Assembly: GCA_009760855.2 (NCBI GenBank)
Contig: WPIO01000118.1
Span: forward strand, 530,001-594,000
DNA length: 64,000 nucleotides
DNA from: Cristatella mucedo
Lineage: Eukaryota; Bryozoa; Phylactolaemata; Cristatellidae
Direction: 5' to 3'
The position numbers and the translations under genes were made by a program. Position 1 is the first letter of the stretch, and each line of letters opens with the position of its first letter. Of this stretch, positions 1 through 10,475 are shown one piece after another. The notes beneath the pieces were generated by a model, which saw only the letters and a program-made list of their open reading frames with translations, was not told the DNA's origin and did no database searches.

Positions 1-429
1 TTATGCGGTCACAATACCTAAGGTTATCGCGTGGTAGATTGGTCGGCGGACCTCTATTCAGTCGTCCATGAATAAATGATTAATAGAGCTCCCCCTAAAT
101 GAGTTAATATCGTGAATGAGTGCGATCGCTCCTCTAGCAGTGTCCTGAGGCAGACTGCCCAGGGGGGCGTTGTTCGCTGCCATAATCCCGTCGCTTTCTC
201 CAACACGTCGCCGGGGCGTTTCTTATTGGCCAGCGACGAGTCCTAGAGCGTATCCGCGAGTTTCAGACGCTTGCTGTTGATGTCAGCTCCCGCTCGGATT
301 TTGCTCTGCTCCTTCGCGCCGTCGACCGCGGTCAAGGCCGGTTGATCAGGCTGCCGGCCCGACCGAGGTGAGAAACACTGAGGTCGGTCAGGCCGTCTGC
401 TGCACGTCAGCGCTCGTTGCCGCGATCCA
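1..429. other. Unassigned sequence
   Basis: No coding, RNA or repeat signal that I can support. The sequence is moderately GC-rich. A short stretch around 180 (CCATAATCCCG) resembles one near 7,810 and may mark an old dispersed repeat, but the match is too short to use. Confidence 0.4.
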
Positions 430-570
430 CATCATTCATCTTCGCGGCGCCTTAATGGAACTTAATCTTTGTCCAGTCGCTTTACAAATTAGCTGCAGGG
501 CTCGAGCCCAGGAACTTTCAGCTCCCAGTCTGCCGCTACTGCTCAGACAGCTTCGGATTAGGAAGCTCAA
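430..570 (-). repeat. Degraded SINE-B-like fragment
   Basis: Read on the minus strand, the order matches SINE-B: a GGCTCGAGCCC-like box B region near 497, then the tail region where GAACTTAATC and a GCGCC stem half remain (about 440-475). The tRNA-like 5' half is barely recognisable. It could also be a LINE-A tail fragment. The adjoining 571-1,015 shows nothing further. Confidence 0.35.
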
Positions 571-1015
571 GATTTGAAGCGTCGTCTGTATTTTCTAGTT
601 CTTACTAGCATACGGTGCTATTAACTACTGCTTATGCTTACTGTTCATTCGATGAGCTAGACCAATTTGTTTTTCTGCATCTATAAGCAACTATGAAACA
701 GTGCTCCACTGGTATGATGTCTGTCAGTCTCGAATTTGAGGATCGGTCCACCACAGTTTGTTACGTCATCTTGTTGGCGGTCGCGTTCAGTTGTCAGCGA
801 GATCCAGTAACGCCTGTACATTTTTGGCGATCTTTCTGAATTGGTCAGATTCAGAGTCCTAAAGAAATCGTAAATTTGGTATACCACGGACATAGCTCAT
901 ATAAATTGGGACTCTATTGATTCCGGCGCCGCCATTGGTGCCACACTGGATGCCGATCGGTCATCGGCGTGCATTCAACCTCGCGAGCTTACCAAGTGAG
1001 ACGCTTGCGTCGCAT
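571..1015. other. Unassigned sequence
   Basis: No supported feature. Short ORFs on both strands have no recognisable family and no repeat pattern. Confidence 0.4.
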
Positions 1016-1242
1016 AATAATAATAATAATTCACTTGACAGAGCACCCTCAGAGAACTCAATCTCTTTCTTGGCGCTTTACATTAGCTACAAAGGAAATG
1101 CAATCGAATGGTTAGTGGTAGCATGCTCAACAAACAGCAAGTAAAACGTGGTTAGCAGCGAAATGCACAGGGTCAGCATGCAGGTGTGGTTAACGGCAGC
1201 ATAGACGGTGTCAGCACGGTTAAGCACATAAATTAAAATTAA
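1016..1242 (-). mobile_element. LINE-A 3' UTR and (ATT)n tail
   Basis: On the minus strand this is the LINE-A 3' end: the paired motifs GTGCTGACAC and GCATGCTGACCCTGTGCAT, then the terminal hairpin (AAAGCGCC against GGTGCTCT, inner AGAGA/TCTCT) and the ATT tail. The reverse transcriptase part is missing. An endonuclease fragment of an L2/CR1 LINE lies just upstream on the same strand, so this may be one copy with a large internal loss. Confidence 0.75.
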
Positions 1243-1296
1243 ATTAAATACTAGCTGATTTAACAGCCCCTTTTGTATAGCGACGGAAGAGAACTG
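1243..1296 (-). mobile_element. SINE-A 3' terminal fragment
   Basis: On the minus strand this matches the 3' end of SINE-A, including GTCGCTATACAAAAG and the terminal AATCAGCTAG, as also seen at 26.9, 28.2 and 45.2 kb. It sits exactly between a LINE endonuclease fragment and a LINE-A 3' UTR. It is 5' truncated: no tRNA part remains. Confidence 0.55.
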
Positions 1297-1880
1297 CATG
1301 TGGTCAGATAATTCGGACTTGGAAATAATTAGTAATGACAAAGTGCAGGTGTATGATACAATTTGGTCGAGTGTGTTACCCATGATGTGAGTAGGGCCAT
1401 GCACATCAGCCACAAGAGACGAGTCAGTCGATGTACAAAATTCAGTGCTGAAGGCGTCAGATAAATTATTAAAGTGAATGTTCAAATCACTCATATAGAG
1501 CAAGGATCGATTTCATGCACACAAAATCGAAATGAGATCGGAGAAATCTGCGATAAAAAAGACTTGGTACCTTGTTGGTGATAGACTTACTGCCATCATC
1601 GGTAGCTTCCTGTCGGGTAAAATTAAGACACTAGATTCCGAAGACTGCCAATGGCTTGAAGTCAAATTTCAAGCGCATGATAACAGTAACTTTACCTCGA
1701 GTTTTGATTGGCGAGTGGAAGAATGGGAAAACCAGTCAAGTTAGCCTCTTCAATTGTCGGGCAGTTTACCGACTTTAGCCAAGTTTCAGTCAAGGCGGAC
1801 AGGTCTAGACCTTTTTCTGAAATAAGGTCCCCTATTACTAGGGATTTATTGCACAATGAGTGAGGATTCCAATACATACT
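1297..1880 (-). pseudogene. LINE (L2/CR1 group) AP endonuclease domain fragment
   Basis: Minus-strand translations show the landmarks of the APE-type endonuclease of non-LTR retrotransposons. The segment at about 1,692-1,880 carries LSALTETWLKS, whose glutamate is the family's metal ligand. The segment at about 1,300-1,503 carries SDLNIHFNN (family GDFN-type motif, G changed to S), VHGPTHIMGNTLD, and the terminal LSDH motif with the catalytic Asp-His. The two parts are in different frames, so the domain is broken. The reverse transcriptase that should follow is absent. The assignment rests on motif order. Confidence 0.7.
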
Positions 1881-1984
1881 TACATATATATATATATATA
1901 TATACAAATATATGATATATATATGTCATATACACACACGTATATATATATACATGTATATGACATATATATATACATACATAC

Positions 1985-2019
<35 letters not shown>
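1880..2019. repeat. TA-rich microsatellite (TATA/TACATA)
   Basis: About 140 bp of alternating TA with interspersed TACA, CACAC and TACG. It abuts the 5' end of the endonuclease fragment. Short ORFs rich in Ile and Tyr over it are artefacts. Confidence 0.95.
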
Positions 2020-2127
2020 TGCTACTACAATTTTAGGAGCAAAATTTGTCGAATTATTAGTTGGTAATTTTTGTACGGCTGTGAGGCGTTGCAAAACACT
2101 GTGTTTCGAGGCGGAGTTTACCCAAAG

Positions 2128-3150
2128 GTAATGTAATGTAATGTATCTCCGTCAGTAACTCCACAAAGTCATAAAGACCATGTGGGTGTTACGCAGGAGA
2201 GCTTTGTATAGCGCACTCACAGCCTAAGCGGCTTTCGGTACGCATTCGGTAGCCAACAGACTTCGTCTCACGCAACAAAGAGAAAGTGGGAAGCATAGCA
2301 GAGTTAGGAGAGCAGTTGAGGTAGTGAGTAGCATAGAAGTAGCAGTTCAGGACCGCTGAAAAAGATGTGCCATAGTCGGCAGTTGAAGAGTAGTTGTCGT
2401 TGCGTAAGAATTGTGGAAGCGAGTTCCACAGTCTAGGACCTGCAGAGCTAAAGCTTCTGTCGCCAACGGTCTTTAAGCGGAGGAATGGGACAGCTAATTT
2501 ATTGTCCACACAGGACCTGAGGGCGCGAACAGGCTGAAACCGATGCAGCAGCTCAGCTAGGTACGAAGGAGCCAAGCCGTGGCGGCTCCTTCGTAGGTCT
2601 GCATAGGTAGGCTGCTGCAACTGAGTGAAGCTATCTATAGGCCATCTTACACGTAATTTGATGCGTGATAGAGAAGCAGCTAAGTCCAGAAAAAAGAGGC
2701 GCGATGTAGCAGCTACGCTGGCGAGAAGAGACCAGACTAGCTGTTGAGTTTTGCATTAGTTTCGATAATTAAGGACACAAGCTAAGGGTCCTAAATAGAA
2801 GGAAATTGCAATAATCCAAAGCAACATCACAAATGCACGAACTCGCTTGGGCTGCTGTACTCTCGTCTAAGCCCTGATTTTGGCATTTTTCCTCTGCCGA
2901 AAGTAGGCGGACTTGACAATGAAGGCAATATACCAATGCAATGGCAATTCGCTTTCGAACAGCATGCCCAGAATTTTGTTGGTAGAAATACTCTCAGAAA
3001 GATCGTACATAAAGATTGCGGCGTTTATAGCGCGTTGTCAGATAGAGAGTGTGTACTTGACTTGTGCAAGCTAATGGACATGAGCTGAGCTGCAAGGGAA
3101 AGCGAATTAGCCAAAGAGCAACATTTTGCTCCTACCCGTCGTGATCAAGT
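2128..3150 (-). mobile_element. LINE-B (L2/CR1 group), 5'-truncated copy with (TACAT)n tail
   Basis: A second LINE family. The 3' end on the minus strand is GGAGATACAT followed by TACAT units at 2,128. An open frame at 2,189-2,620 covers the C-terminal end of the reverse transcriptase ORF, with GPRLWNSLPQFLR near the middle, a hallmark of the L2/CR1 C-terminus. Further 5' (2,640 to about 3,100) matches to LINE RT thumb sequence continue with frame breaks. Other copies lie at 24.7 and 35.3 kb. The 5' limit is uncertain. Confidence 0.8.
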
Positions 3151-3550
3151 GGATTATTAAAAATAATGTTGAAACATTCAGCATTAAAAGTGTCAGTTTA
3201 TGGAAGACAGAATCAACAGGAGATCGGAAAAATTGAAAATAACAAATAGGTCTCATTTCCCTAAGGTGCTGCTAGATCACTGATAATATTGACAGCCTAC
3301 GGCTGTAGGGAAAGGGAGTCGAAGGCCTGCTTCGAGGGTACTGCACGCGCCTTAAAATTCAGTGAGGAGCGAGCAAATATGGCGACCGAGCCACCAGTTT
3401 TAATTTATCTCGGGGCATGGAAGAAAGAGAAGCTTTCGTCCGGCATTGTCGATTGTAAATGAGCTGTTAGTGGATTTCAGAAAGATCGTGGTTACGGTGA
3501 ACACATCAAGGGTTTCTTCAAGAATCGTCTTGCATATTATTAAGCTTTCA
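3151..3550. other. Unassigned sequence between two LINEs
   Basis: Nothing recognisable. It could be older LINE-B sequence that has decayed past recognition. Confidence 0.4.
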
Positions 3551-5330
3551 TTATAATAATAATAATAATATTGCACTTGATAAAGCGCCCTCAGAAAACT
3601 TAATCTCTTTCTAGGCGCTTTACATTTGCTGCAAAGTGATACGCAATAGAATAAGTAAGTAAAATCATGCTTGAAAAACAAACAAAATGAATAACATGGT
3701 TAGGGGTTACATGCACTGGGTCAGCATGCAAATGTGGTTAGTGGCAGCATGAACAGTGTCAGCACGCATAAGCACATCGAGGACGAATCACAAGGACCCA
3801 CTAAATGCTGTCCTAAATAGGTATGTTTTTAAGTTTCTTTTAAATGTGGTCAGGTCAGGGGATGTTCTGATGCAGGTCGGGAGGGAGTTCCAGGCTGTGG
3901 GAGCATACGAGCTAAATGCACGGTCTCCAAAGGATTTAAGGTTTGTACGAGGTATTTCTAGACTGTTGGATTCCGAAAAGCGAGTGGTACGATGCTTTGC
4001 CTGATGGGGTAGTATATCTGAAAGATAGGCTGGAGCCATAGAATGAAGAGACCTAAAAGTGAGCGACAAAACCTTGAAGTCAATCCGTTGCTTGACTGGT
4101 AACCAGTGCAGGTCGGCGAGAAGTGGAGTAATGTGGCAACTGCGACGCTCACGACAGACAAGCCTAGCTGCAGAGTTTTGCACCAGCTGCAATCGCCTGA
4201 TCGCACATGCTGGTAGGCCAGTAAGCAGTGAGTTGCAGAAGTCGAGACGAGATGTCACGAATGCATGGACCAACTTGGACGTGGTATCCTTATCTAAACA
4301 AGCCCTAATTTTAGCAATGTTATGAAGCTGAAAATAGGCTGATTTGACTGTGGAGCTGATGTGGTCGTCTAACGAGAGGTCGCTTTGGAATATGACACCT
4401 AGATTTCGAGCTGATGCAACTGGAGATATGCTGGCAGAGCCAATTTTGAAAGTTAGCCTTTCCAATTTCTGAATAACACTAGGTTTGCCCATAACTAGTA
4501 AGTTAGTTTTATCATCGTTTAGTTTTAGAAAATGTGCTGCCATCCATGATCGGATGTCATCAATGCATGCAGCAAGTGAGTTGAGAGAATTTGAGGTGCT
4601 CGAAGGCTGGGAGGGATCAAAGCAAAGGTACAACTGAGTGTCATCCGCATAGAAGTGAAAGCCTAGATTGTGCTTGGCAATCACATCAGCGAGAGGGAGA
4701 GTATAAACGGTGAAAAGGACCGGACCTAGCACAGAGCCCTGAGGTACTCCATATTTTAGAGGTACTTCAGATGATCTTTGTCCATTCACGTCAACACTCT
4801 GGAGTCTCCCACTGAGATAGGACCTGAACCACTGCAGAGCTGTGCCAGTGATGCCCAGGCGAGATGAGAGGCACTCTAGAAGTACTTTGTGATCGATGGT
4901 ATCAAAAGCTGCCGAAAGATCGAGCAAAACAAGAAGAGACACTCTACCCATGTCTGCATTCCTAAGTAGGTCGTTGTATACCCGAAGCAATGCTGACTCT
5001 GTGGAGTGATTAGCTTGAACGTGAATATGCTCATTCCGCAGGGAAATTGTAAGTGACCTTTGAGATTTTAGAGAATTTAATAGATGTTTAATTGAAGTAA
5101 TGCAGAGTAGTTCAAGTAATTCAGTAGATTTATGGGGCGTAAAAGTGCTGGACGACTTTAAAAATGCCAGAGATACTAAAGATTCGTTCCGTACACCTTT
5201 GTTGCTTCGCCTGAACTTCATGTGGAGATATACAATATACGACCATTGGTAGAGGCATTGATGAAAACGTTTGACTAGCTATATTGAAGCAATCATATGC
5301 ATGCACAACAGTATCACGAGTTATCACAGA
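3551..5330 (-). mobile_element. LINE-A (L2/CR1 group), longest copy
   Basis: The most complete LINE of the window. From the 3' end (left) it has an ATT tail, the terminal hairpin (3,580-3,630), a 3' UTR of about 150 bp, then a 477-residue open frame. The 5' side is truncated: the endonuclease is absent and only a short frame-shifted piece (5,222-5,330) may belong to the linker between endonuclease and RT. Many other partial copies of this family in the window end at the same hairpin and tail, which defines the 3' terminus. Confidence 0.9.
3788..5221 (-). CDS. LINE-A reverse transcriptase, C-terminal 477 residues
   Basis: The protein copies element RNA into the target site (target-primed reverse transcription). 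Visible motifs in order: NHSTESALL (residues 71-79); DLSAAFDTIDH (101-111) with the first catalytic Asp; GVPQGSVLGPVLF (158-170); YADDTQLY (191-198) with the catalytic Asp pair; LADLHWLPV (369-377); and SSYAPTAWNSLP (437-447), typical of the L2/CR1 C-terminus. A complete ORF2 would be about 900 residues or more, so the endonuclease half is missing and the annotated Met is only the first Met in the truncated frame. The open frame suggests this insertion is relatively young. It is not an autonomous element as it stands. Confidence 0.88.
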   Translation of the reverse strand: MKFRRSNKGVRNESLVSLAFLKSSSTFTPHKSTELLELLCITSIKHLLNSLKSQRSLTISLRNEHIHVQANHSTESALLRVYNDLLRNADMGRVSLLVLLDLSAAFDTIDHKVLLECLSSRLGITGTALQWFRSYLSGRLQSVDVNGQRSSEVPLKYGVPQGSVLGPVLFTVYTLPLADVIAKHNLGFHFYADDTQLYLCFDPSQPSSTSNSLNSLAACIDDIRSWMAAHFLKLNDDKTNLLVMGKPSVIQKLERLTFKIGSASISPVASARNLGVIFQSDLSLDDHISSTVKSAYFQLHNIAKIRACLDKDTTSKLVHAFVTSRLDFCNSLLTGLPACAIRRLQLVQNSAARLVCRERRSCHITPLLADLHWLPVKQRIDFKVLSLTFRSLHSMAPAYLSDILPHQAKHRTTRFSESNSLEIPRTNLKSFGDRAFSSYAPTAWNSLPTCIRTSPDLTTFKRNLKTYLFRTAFSGSL

Positions 5331-5349
5331 AGGACGGTATCAGCTGTAC

Positions 5350-5870
5350 GGCAACGTATTCCTAATTTCGCCAACTTAACGTTGTAAAATTAGACTTGCT
5401 TAAAAAAGGACACCACAGCCAAGCTGGTCTATGCATTCGTGACATTATGTTTAAACCTATGCAACTTGGTACTCGTAGGGGGTAATGCCGGTGCAAGGAG
5501 ACGCTTATGATTTCCTGTACACTCTTCACCAAGGCTTCACTATCACAAAACTCGCAGCTGCCACATTGCACCCTTTACTCACCAATCTGAACGGGACTCC
5601 AAGTAGCGTATCGACTTTTCGAGTTCTGCCACTCATCTTTTTGCCCTTCCATTCTATTGCTCCTATTTGGCTCTCTAAATCATTCGCTAGCAAGCGCTAT
5701 GCCCTCGTTCAGCCCACTCTTCTGACATTTCTGACTCTTCGGTCGTTTGGTTGGACCTCGAGCGTACTTGAAATCTGTCGGAGACCACGCCCTCAGTTCA
5801 AATACTGCTCAAGCCCCGAAATCCCTACTGACTTGAGTGATGTATTCTTTTGATTTTATTTTATTTTAAA
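5350..5870 (+). mobile_element. Strongly degraded LINE-A RT fragment
   Basis: The plus strand keeps short matches to LINE-A in the right order: AAGCTGGTC(T)ATGCATTCGTGACAT near 5,420, CGCAGCTGCCACATTGCACC near 5,552, and TTCCATTCTATTGCTCC near 5,645. Large parts between them are diverged. It lies head to head with the minus-strand copy at 3.55-5.33 kb, but the two differ greatly in age. Confidence 0.55.
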
Positions 5871-7091
5871 ACCGCTAGATGCCACCGCTGTCCTCATCAA
5901 CTTTGCTTCTTCAAAGGGAATTGTCTTTTGTATATCTGTGTGTTCTGAAGTTATTACTTACAAATTGACCGCACTCCTTTTCAGCATATGTAAATTGCCT
6001 ATGCATGTATTTCATCACGTCTGGTGATTTATAACTGTTTATTCTGACTATATTTATTGTTATTGTGACTAAAATAAAGCTAGGCCTAATAGTCCTATCG
6101 GCGCTGTTTTTATCTTATCGTGCAACTTGGCTCAAATGTATGAGCGAAAGCTGTGACAGCGCATAACCAAGCATTGTCTCTAATGAACGTCAACTTCATA
6201 ATTGATCACCACTGGCATTAGTTTAGGCAAATAAAGCCTGGAAGTCTCGAATGGCCGACATCAAGACATTCCTTATCTTGATGGAAGCTAAAGCAATATT
6301 AAATCTAACTTTCGTTTTTTGTTTGCCTCGTCAATACGAATCGTTCTTTAAGTGTTAGCATGTCCTGCAATAATGCCTTCCTCCTGTTGTAAGTAATCTT
6401 TATCTGCTTGCTTTACATCCCACGTGACGTTCTTAGTAAGAAATTTAGCTCTTTTAGGGCACAATAAAAATCATTATTACTATTATAGTTATTATTGAAC
6501 TTCATTTGGGCAGACGTGATATCTCCTCCGCTGCACCTAGCTTTACCATAGTCGAAGTAGGCTACAGAGGTACAGAAAATGACAAAAATGAATCATATTT
6601 GAGCAGGCTTGGTATTTCTAAGGATCCAATAATTTAATTTCTGTGTATTCTTACTAACCCTAATGCCTTTGCCTTGCGCTGATGAGAACTAAATCTGATT
6701 CTAGGCGATTCCTCTATGCTGGAAAGGATGCAGTTGCATGGGTTGGTGATTATTGGATACTTTGGTTGGACATGAGCATGCAAGATCTTCACCGGGCTGC
6801 GAACTTAAAAGGGTTGTTCAAAGGGTAGCCATTGCATTTTAAGCAGCTTGATCGGTCAGCGCTACGAGCTCTTTACTGTCGCCCGAGCGCACCCGGCCCC
6901 TCCGCTTGTACCAGCTGAGTTGGAGCTTTGGAAAGCTGCCAGATTTGTGTAAAGTGAGTTTTAAATTTGCTCTGCAGGGCATTCTCTGCATTTATCATTT
7001 TCGTTAAATGGTTTTGAAGTAACGGTAGAATGTAAATTCACAGCTAGTACATTTGTGGATGAATAAAAATCAAGATCCTGCAAATAAATAG
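5871..7091. other. Unassigned sequence
   Basis: No gene or repeat that I can support. A short ATT-rich stretch near 6,465-6,495 could be an old LINE tail. Confidence 0.4.
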
Positions 7092-7244
7092 GCTCAAAGA
7101 AAAAAGCGTTCTCGCAAGCTCCAATGCAACGGAGAGACGCTACAAGAGGCTGCTGAAAGTGAGCTCCAGAAGCTGAAAGAAAGAGACGTTCTCTCCAAAA
7201 AACTTGTGACGAAGAGACTGAGAAAAAGCAGAAGCAGAAGATAA
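7092..7244 (+). other. Possible small coiled-coil exon, 51 codons
   Basis: An open frame without start Met follows AATAG and ends in TAA. The peptide is very basic and helical, with LQEAAESELQKLKERD in the middle and a KSRSRR end. It lies about 1 kb before the tandem array whose units carry heptad-repeat exons, and it could be a distant relative, but the 21-bp periodicity is not visible. It may be chance. Confidence 0.2.
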
Positions 7245-7390
7245 ATTCGCGAGTCAAATGATTCCTGATGTTACAAACACTGTGTGCGGCTTCCACGTTT
7301 AGTCAGAACTAAGCCGCAAGCACCGCAGTCGAAACTGTGCAAGTCTCAACCGACGCGCGACGAATGCTGGTGACTTGTCTTAACCTTGTA

Positions 7391-7470
7391 TAATAATAAT
7401 AATAATGCACTTGATAAAGCGCCCTCAGAGAACTCAATCTCTTTCTTGGCGCTTTAAATTTGCTGCAAAT
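7391..7470 (-). mobile_element. LINE-A 3' tail only
   Basis: An (ATT)n tail plus the terminal hairpin (stem AAAGCGCC/GGGCGCTTT, inner AGAGA/TCTCT) on the minus strand and about 15 bp of 3' UTR: a severely 5'-truncated insertion of about 80 bp. Confidence 0.85.
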
Positions 7471-8095
7471 GTATCGTAGTTAGATACTTGTAGATGCTGC
7501 ACCAATGCACGCAAGGTGTGCCGAAAGTAGCTGAAATACGGCAGCGAAAAAGAGCGCTCATGCCTTAACATATCAAGTTCATATCCACAACCCACACAAG
7601 TCTATTTGACAATAGAGGACGGTGACAGGTGTTCAATAGCGGCCATGATGTACACAAACAGCTCCGAAGCCTAATGCTCTAATCAGCTCTAATACCAATG
7701 CCCCGAGTCTCGAATCATGACCTCCGCCTATCTCAGGGCGCCGGCTTTTTATACTGCACTAGCAATAAACTATCGCATGGTCGCATAAGCGCGATTATTA
7801 ATTATCCGCCATAATCCCGCTGGCTTAGCTGGCGCCTTCGTTTCCCTGTCACACTTGATGCACTGAAACCTAATAATAGTTCGCGATAGTATCATCACGA
7901 CGTACCAACAAAATGATGCCATTGCAAACGAGAGTTAAATGCAAGCGGGTCACAAAGACGTAGACCATGGCCTCAATCCAATGCAACATATTAGAAAATC
8001 GGCAAAAATGGTAAGAAATCAGCTGCAAGAAGCTTTGACTTCGGTTACATATTGCGTTCGTTTAAATTACTGTAGCTAGGCGTGTATGTCTTGAT
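7471..8095. other. Unassigned sequence
   Basis: No supported feature. TTTTTATACTGCAC near 7,750, followed by CAATAAAC, looks like a promoter-plus-polyA arrangement as found in LTRs, but no LTR partner was seen. Confidence 0.35.
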
Positions 8096-8245
8096 CGCCG
8101 AGCTAGTTTGGTCGAGCGCTTAAGGTGCTCGCCCCGACCAAGGCCTGCATGAGGTCGTGGGCTCGAACCCCGAGGCACGTGTGAAGCACCTGAGTAGAGA
8201 TTAAGTTCTCTTGGGGCGCTATATAAATGAATTATATTTTATAGT
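8096..8245 (+). mobile_element. SINE-B (tRNA-derived SINE), near full length
   Basis: A tRNA-like head with box A region TTTGGTCGAGCGCTTAAGG and box B GGGCTCGAACCCC is followed by a short linker and a tail that is almost the LINE-A 3' end: AGAGATTAAGTTCTCT inside a stem AAGCACC (8,184-8,190) / GGGCGCT (8,214-8,220), then ATATAAATGAATTATA. The internal boxes would serve RNA polymerase III. The head is a SINE promoter, not a functional tRNA, because the acceptor stem does not close. Confidence 0.85.
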
Positions 8246-8809
8246 TTTTTGAGCGTCGCAACTGCCTAATTACACCCCCTTCTCACCTACCTGCATGAAC
8301 TTCTAAATTTTACTTCCGGTATTTTCCTAATGAAATTAGTTTTTCATCTATCAGAGATTATTGTCTTTCGCCTTTATATGGCACTCAATCTTTTGCTTTT
8401 GGTTAGACCCATAGAGAATCAGCATTCACTTTTACTTTCAGAAATTACAAACTTACTTTAAAAATTGAGTCTTTCCGGCACCAAATTTATATGGTTCACA
8501 CAAGGGCAGCGTGTATGCTTATAATTACGCCTACTTTTAGGCGTAATTAAATTTACAAAAACGAGTCAAGTAAGGTTAAGCACACCTTATTCAAAGCCTC
8601 AAATGTATTTGGCGGAGGAGAAATGGAAGCCTGCATTTCCACTTGCATCAAGCTATTAGAAATTTCCGAGAGCTCCCGAGTCCACAATAAGGTTTGAACG
8701 GCAACTGAATATTTTAAATGAAAAGGCAAAAAAAGGATTTTACAATTAGAAAAAATCAAGCGTCGTAGTAAAACTGGAAAACCCAAACCTTAAAATTGGC
8801 TCAACCAGC

Positions 8810-8812
<3 letters not shown>

Positions 8813-8874
<62 letters not shown>

Positions 8875-8935
8875 GCTCTCCCCCTCTCTCCATCCTTCGC
8901 ACCCGTTCTCTCTCTCTCTCTCTCTCTCTCGATGC
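8813..8935 (+). repeat. CT microsatellite of U1
   Basis: (CT)n with small interruptions, directly after the unit landmark AAAATTGGCTCAACCAG. The same landmark precedes the CT tract in U2, U3, U10 and U12, so the microsatellite is an inherited part of the unit. Confidence 0.95.
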
Positions 8936-9569
8936 CTTTTTCATTCGAAGTCTCTCCATTGAATATGGCTGGCTGTTCTGTTATCACAAAAAGACCTTTG
9001 TCAAAAACGCCAGATTAGTTCGACTATTAAGCCATCCTAGCTTTAGCAAAGCAAAATTGCAAATCTTTCGGAGTGCTCGGATCGCAGTAACGCAGCATAT
9101 TTAGTCAAAATATTTGTGCCATATCGTCCTGGCAGGTTTATACCTGCTGGACGTTTTCTCCATCCTATTAAATGCCAAAAGCTTGCCAAGAAAACATTCA
9201 ATTGTGGTACGTGCAGCTATCTGACAGATTTTACGAAGCAAACTGGTTATGTGATGTACAAAAAAGCCTGGAAAGAAACCACCGTAGGCTAATACATAGG
9301 GCTATAGGAAGCCTGCTGGGAAAACAATGACAGGGACGGCATAGTTTCCCTTACAGGCAATGTTTACTCAACTATCGCAAGTTCTAATGTAATTCTCAAA
9401 TATTGATAAATAGATAAATATAATATAAATATATGTGATAAATAACAAAAATATAAATAATAAAAAATAAATATAAATATACGTGACCTGGGGTATTAAA
9501 GACCAGCGCTACTGCCTTCTCTTGCGCTGACACTGCAAGAAAAATAAGTATTGCATTCGTTGCTCCCAG

Positions 9570-9622
9570 AAGGTTGCGGAACGCTGTCATCCAGTCTAGG
9601 GGGCTGTCGTTGAACCCAACAG
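9570..9622 (+). pseudogene. 53-bp mini-exon candidate of U1
   Basis: Flanked by TTGCTCCCAG and by GTAGGAGG (donor-like). Length is 53 bp, the same as in the other six copies. In the frame that joins the heptad exon there is a TAG at codon 10, so this copy is probably dead. See the U3 copy for the reasoning. Confidence 0.45.
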
Positions 9623-10098
9623 GTAGGAGGTCTGCACTTGGCATTTTCTTGTAGCTTGCTCCGTCGAGAAAAGGCACGCTAGCTGCCCATTAGAGATGCT
9701 GCCCAAGATAGCGAGCCAGCGCTGCTTTTGCTGAGGTCATTCGGGGCCTGCAGCGCTCATTGAAAGAATGTTATTGACTCACCTTTCTCTCTGTTTGTGC
9801 TTTCAACCAGCTCCTGCACTCCACTCTACCCATTAAATTCTGAAGGCGCAGCCTCCTTAGTGTTGGCATACCATCTTTGGTGCATGCAGAGCAGGTGCGA
9901 GCGTATGTGCATGTCATTTGCTGCAAAGGCGGTCCTACCGATTCGGCACTATTCTTGTGCAGTAGTTGGTAACGCTGCATGACAGAATACTTGAGTAGGG
10001 TAAAACATACAACGAACTAACATTGTTCAGTAAGAAAGCATTAGCAAGCGAACGCTAATTGATGCATAAGAAGTCTTCTTTCACGCGCCTCCTTGCAG

Positions 10099-10475
10099 GA
10101 CCGCACAAGCTGCCGAAGCGGATTGACTGGCTGAAGAACGTGAAGCACAAACTGGCTGAAGAAAAGTAGAAGCTAGCTAAGGAAATGCTAAAGCTGGTCG
10201 AAGAAAAGCAGAATATAGCTACAAGATTTATGCCGCTGGCTGAAGAAATGCACAAGCTGGATAAAGAAATGCTTAAGCTGGCTGCAGAAAAGCAGAAGCT
10301 AGCTGAAGAAATGTTGAAGCTGGTTGAAAAAAAGCAGAATCTGGCTCAAAATATTCTGAAGCTGGCCAAAGACAAGCAGGAGCTCGCCGAAGAAAAGCAC
10401 GAGACAGCTGAAGGTATATTGAAACTGGCTGACACACAGCAGAAGATAGCTGAAAAAATACTGAAGCTGTCTTAA
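10099..10475 (+). pseudogene. Heptad-repeat exon of U1, broken
   Basis: It follows the acceptor-like TCCTTGCAG. The heptad frame contains one TAG near 10,169, where sister repeats read CAG, then runs open for about 14 heptads (LAEEMLK, LAKDKQE, LAEEKHE) to TAA at 10,473. The entry frame used by U3/U7/U11 (ACC GCA...) is shifted here by one base relative to the heptads. At least two lesions therefore make this a pseudo-exon. The heptad pattern (Leu-Ala at positions 1-2, acidic at 3-4, basic at 7) predicts a highly charged coiled coil. Confidence 0.6.

Noticed and set aside
2561-2595. Inverted repeat ACGAAGGAGCC / GGCTCCTTCGT
   Set aside because: It lies inside the LINE-B coding region and no other copy supports it as a functional structure; probably chance or a local inversion.
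7740-7790. TATA-like TTTTTATACTGCAC plus AATAAA as a solo LTR
   Set aside because: No second copy, no terminal TG...CA pair and no target duplication could be identified.
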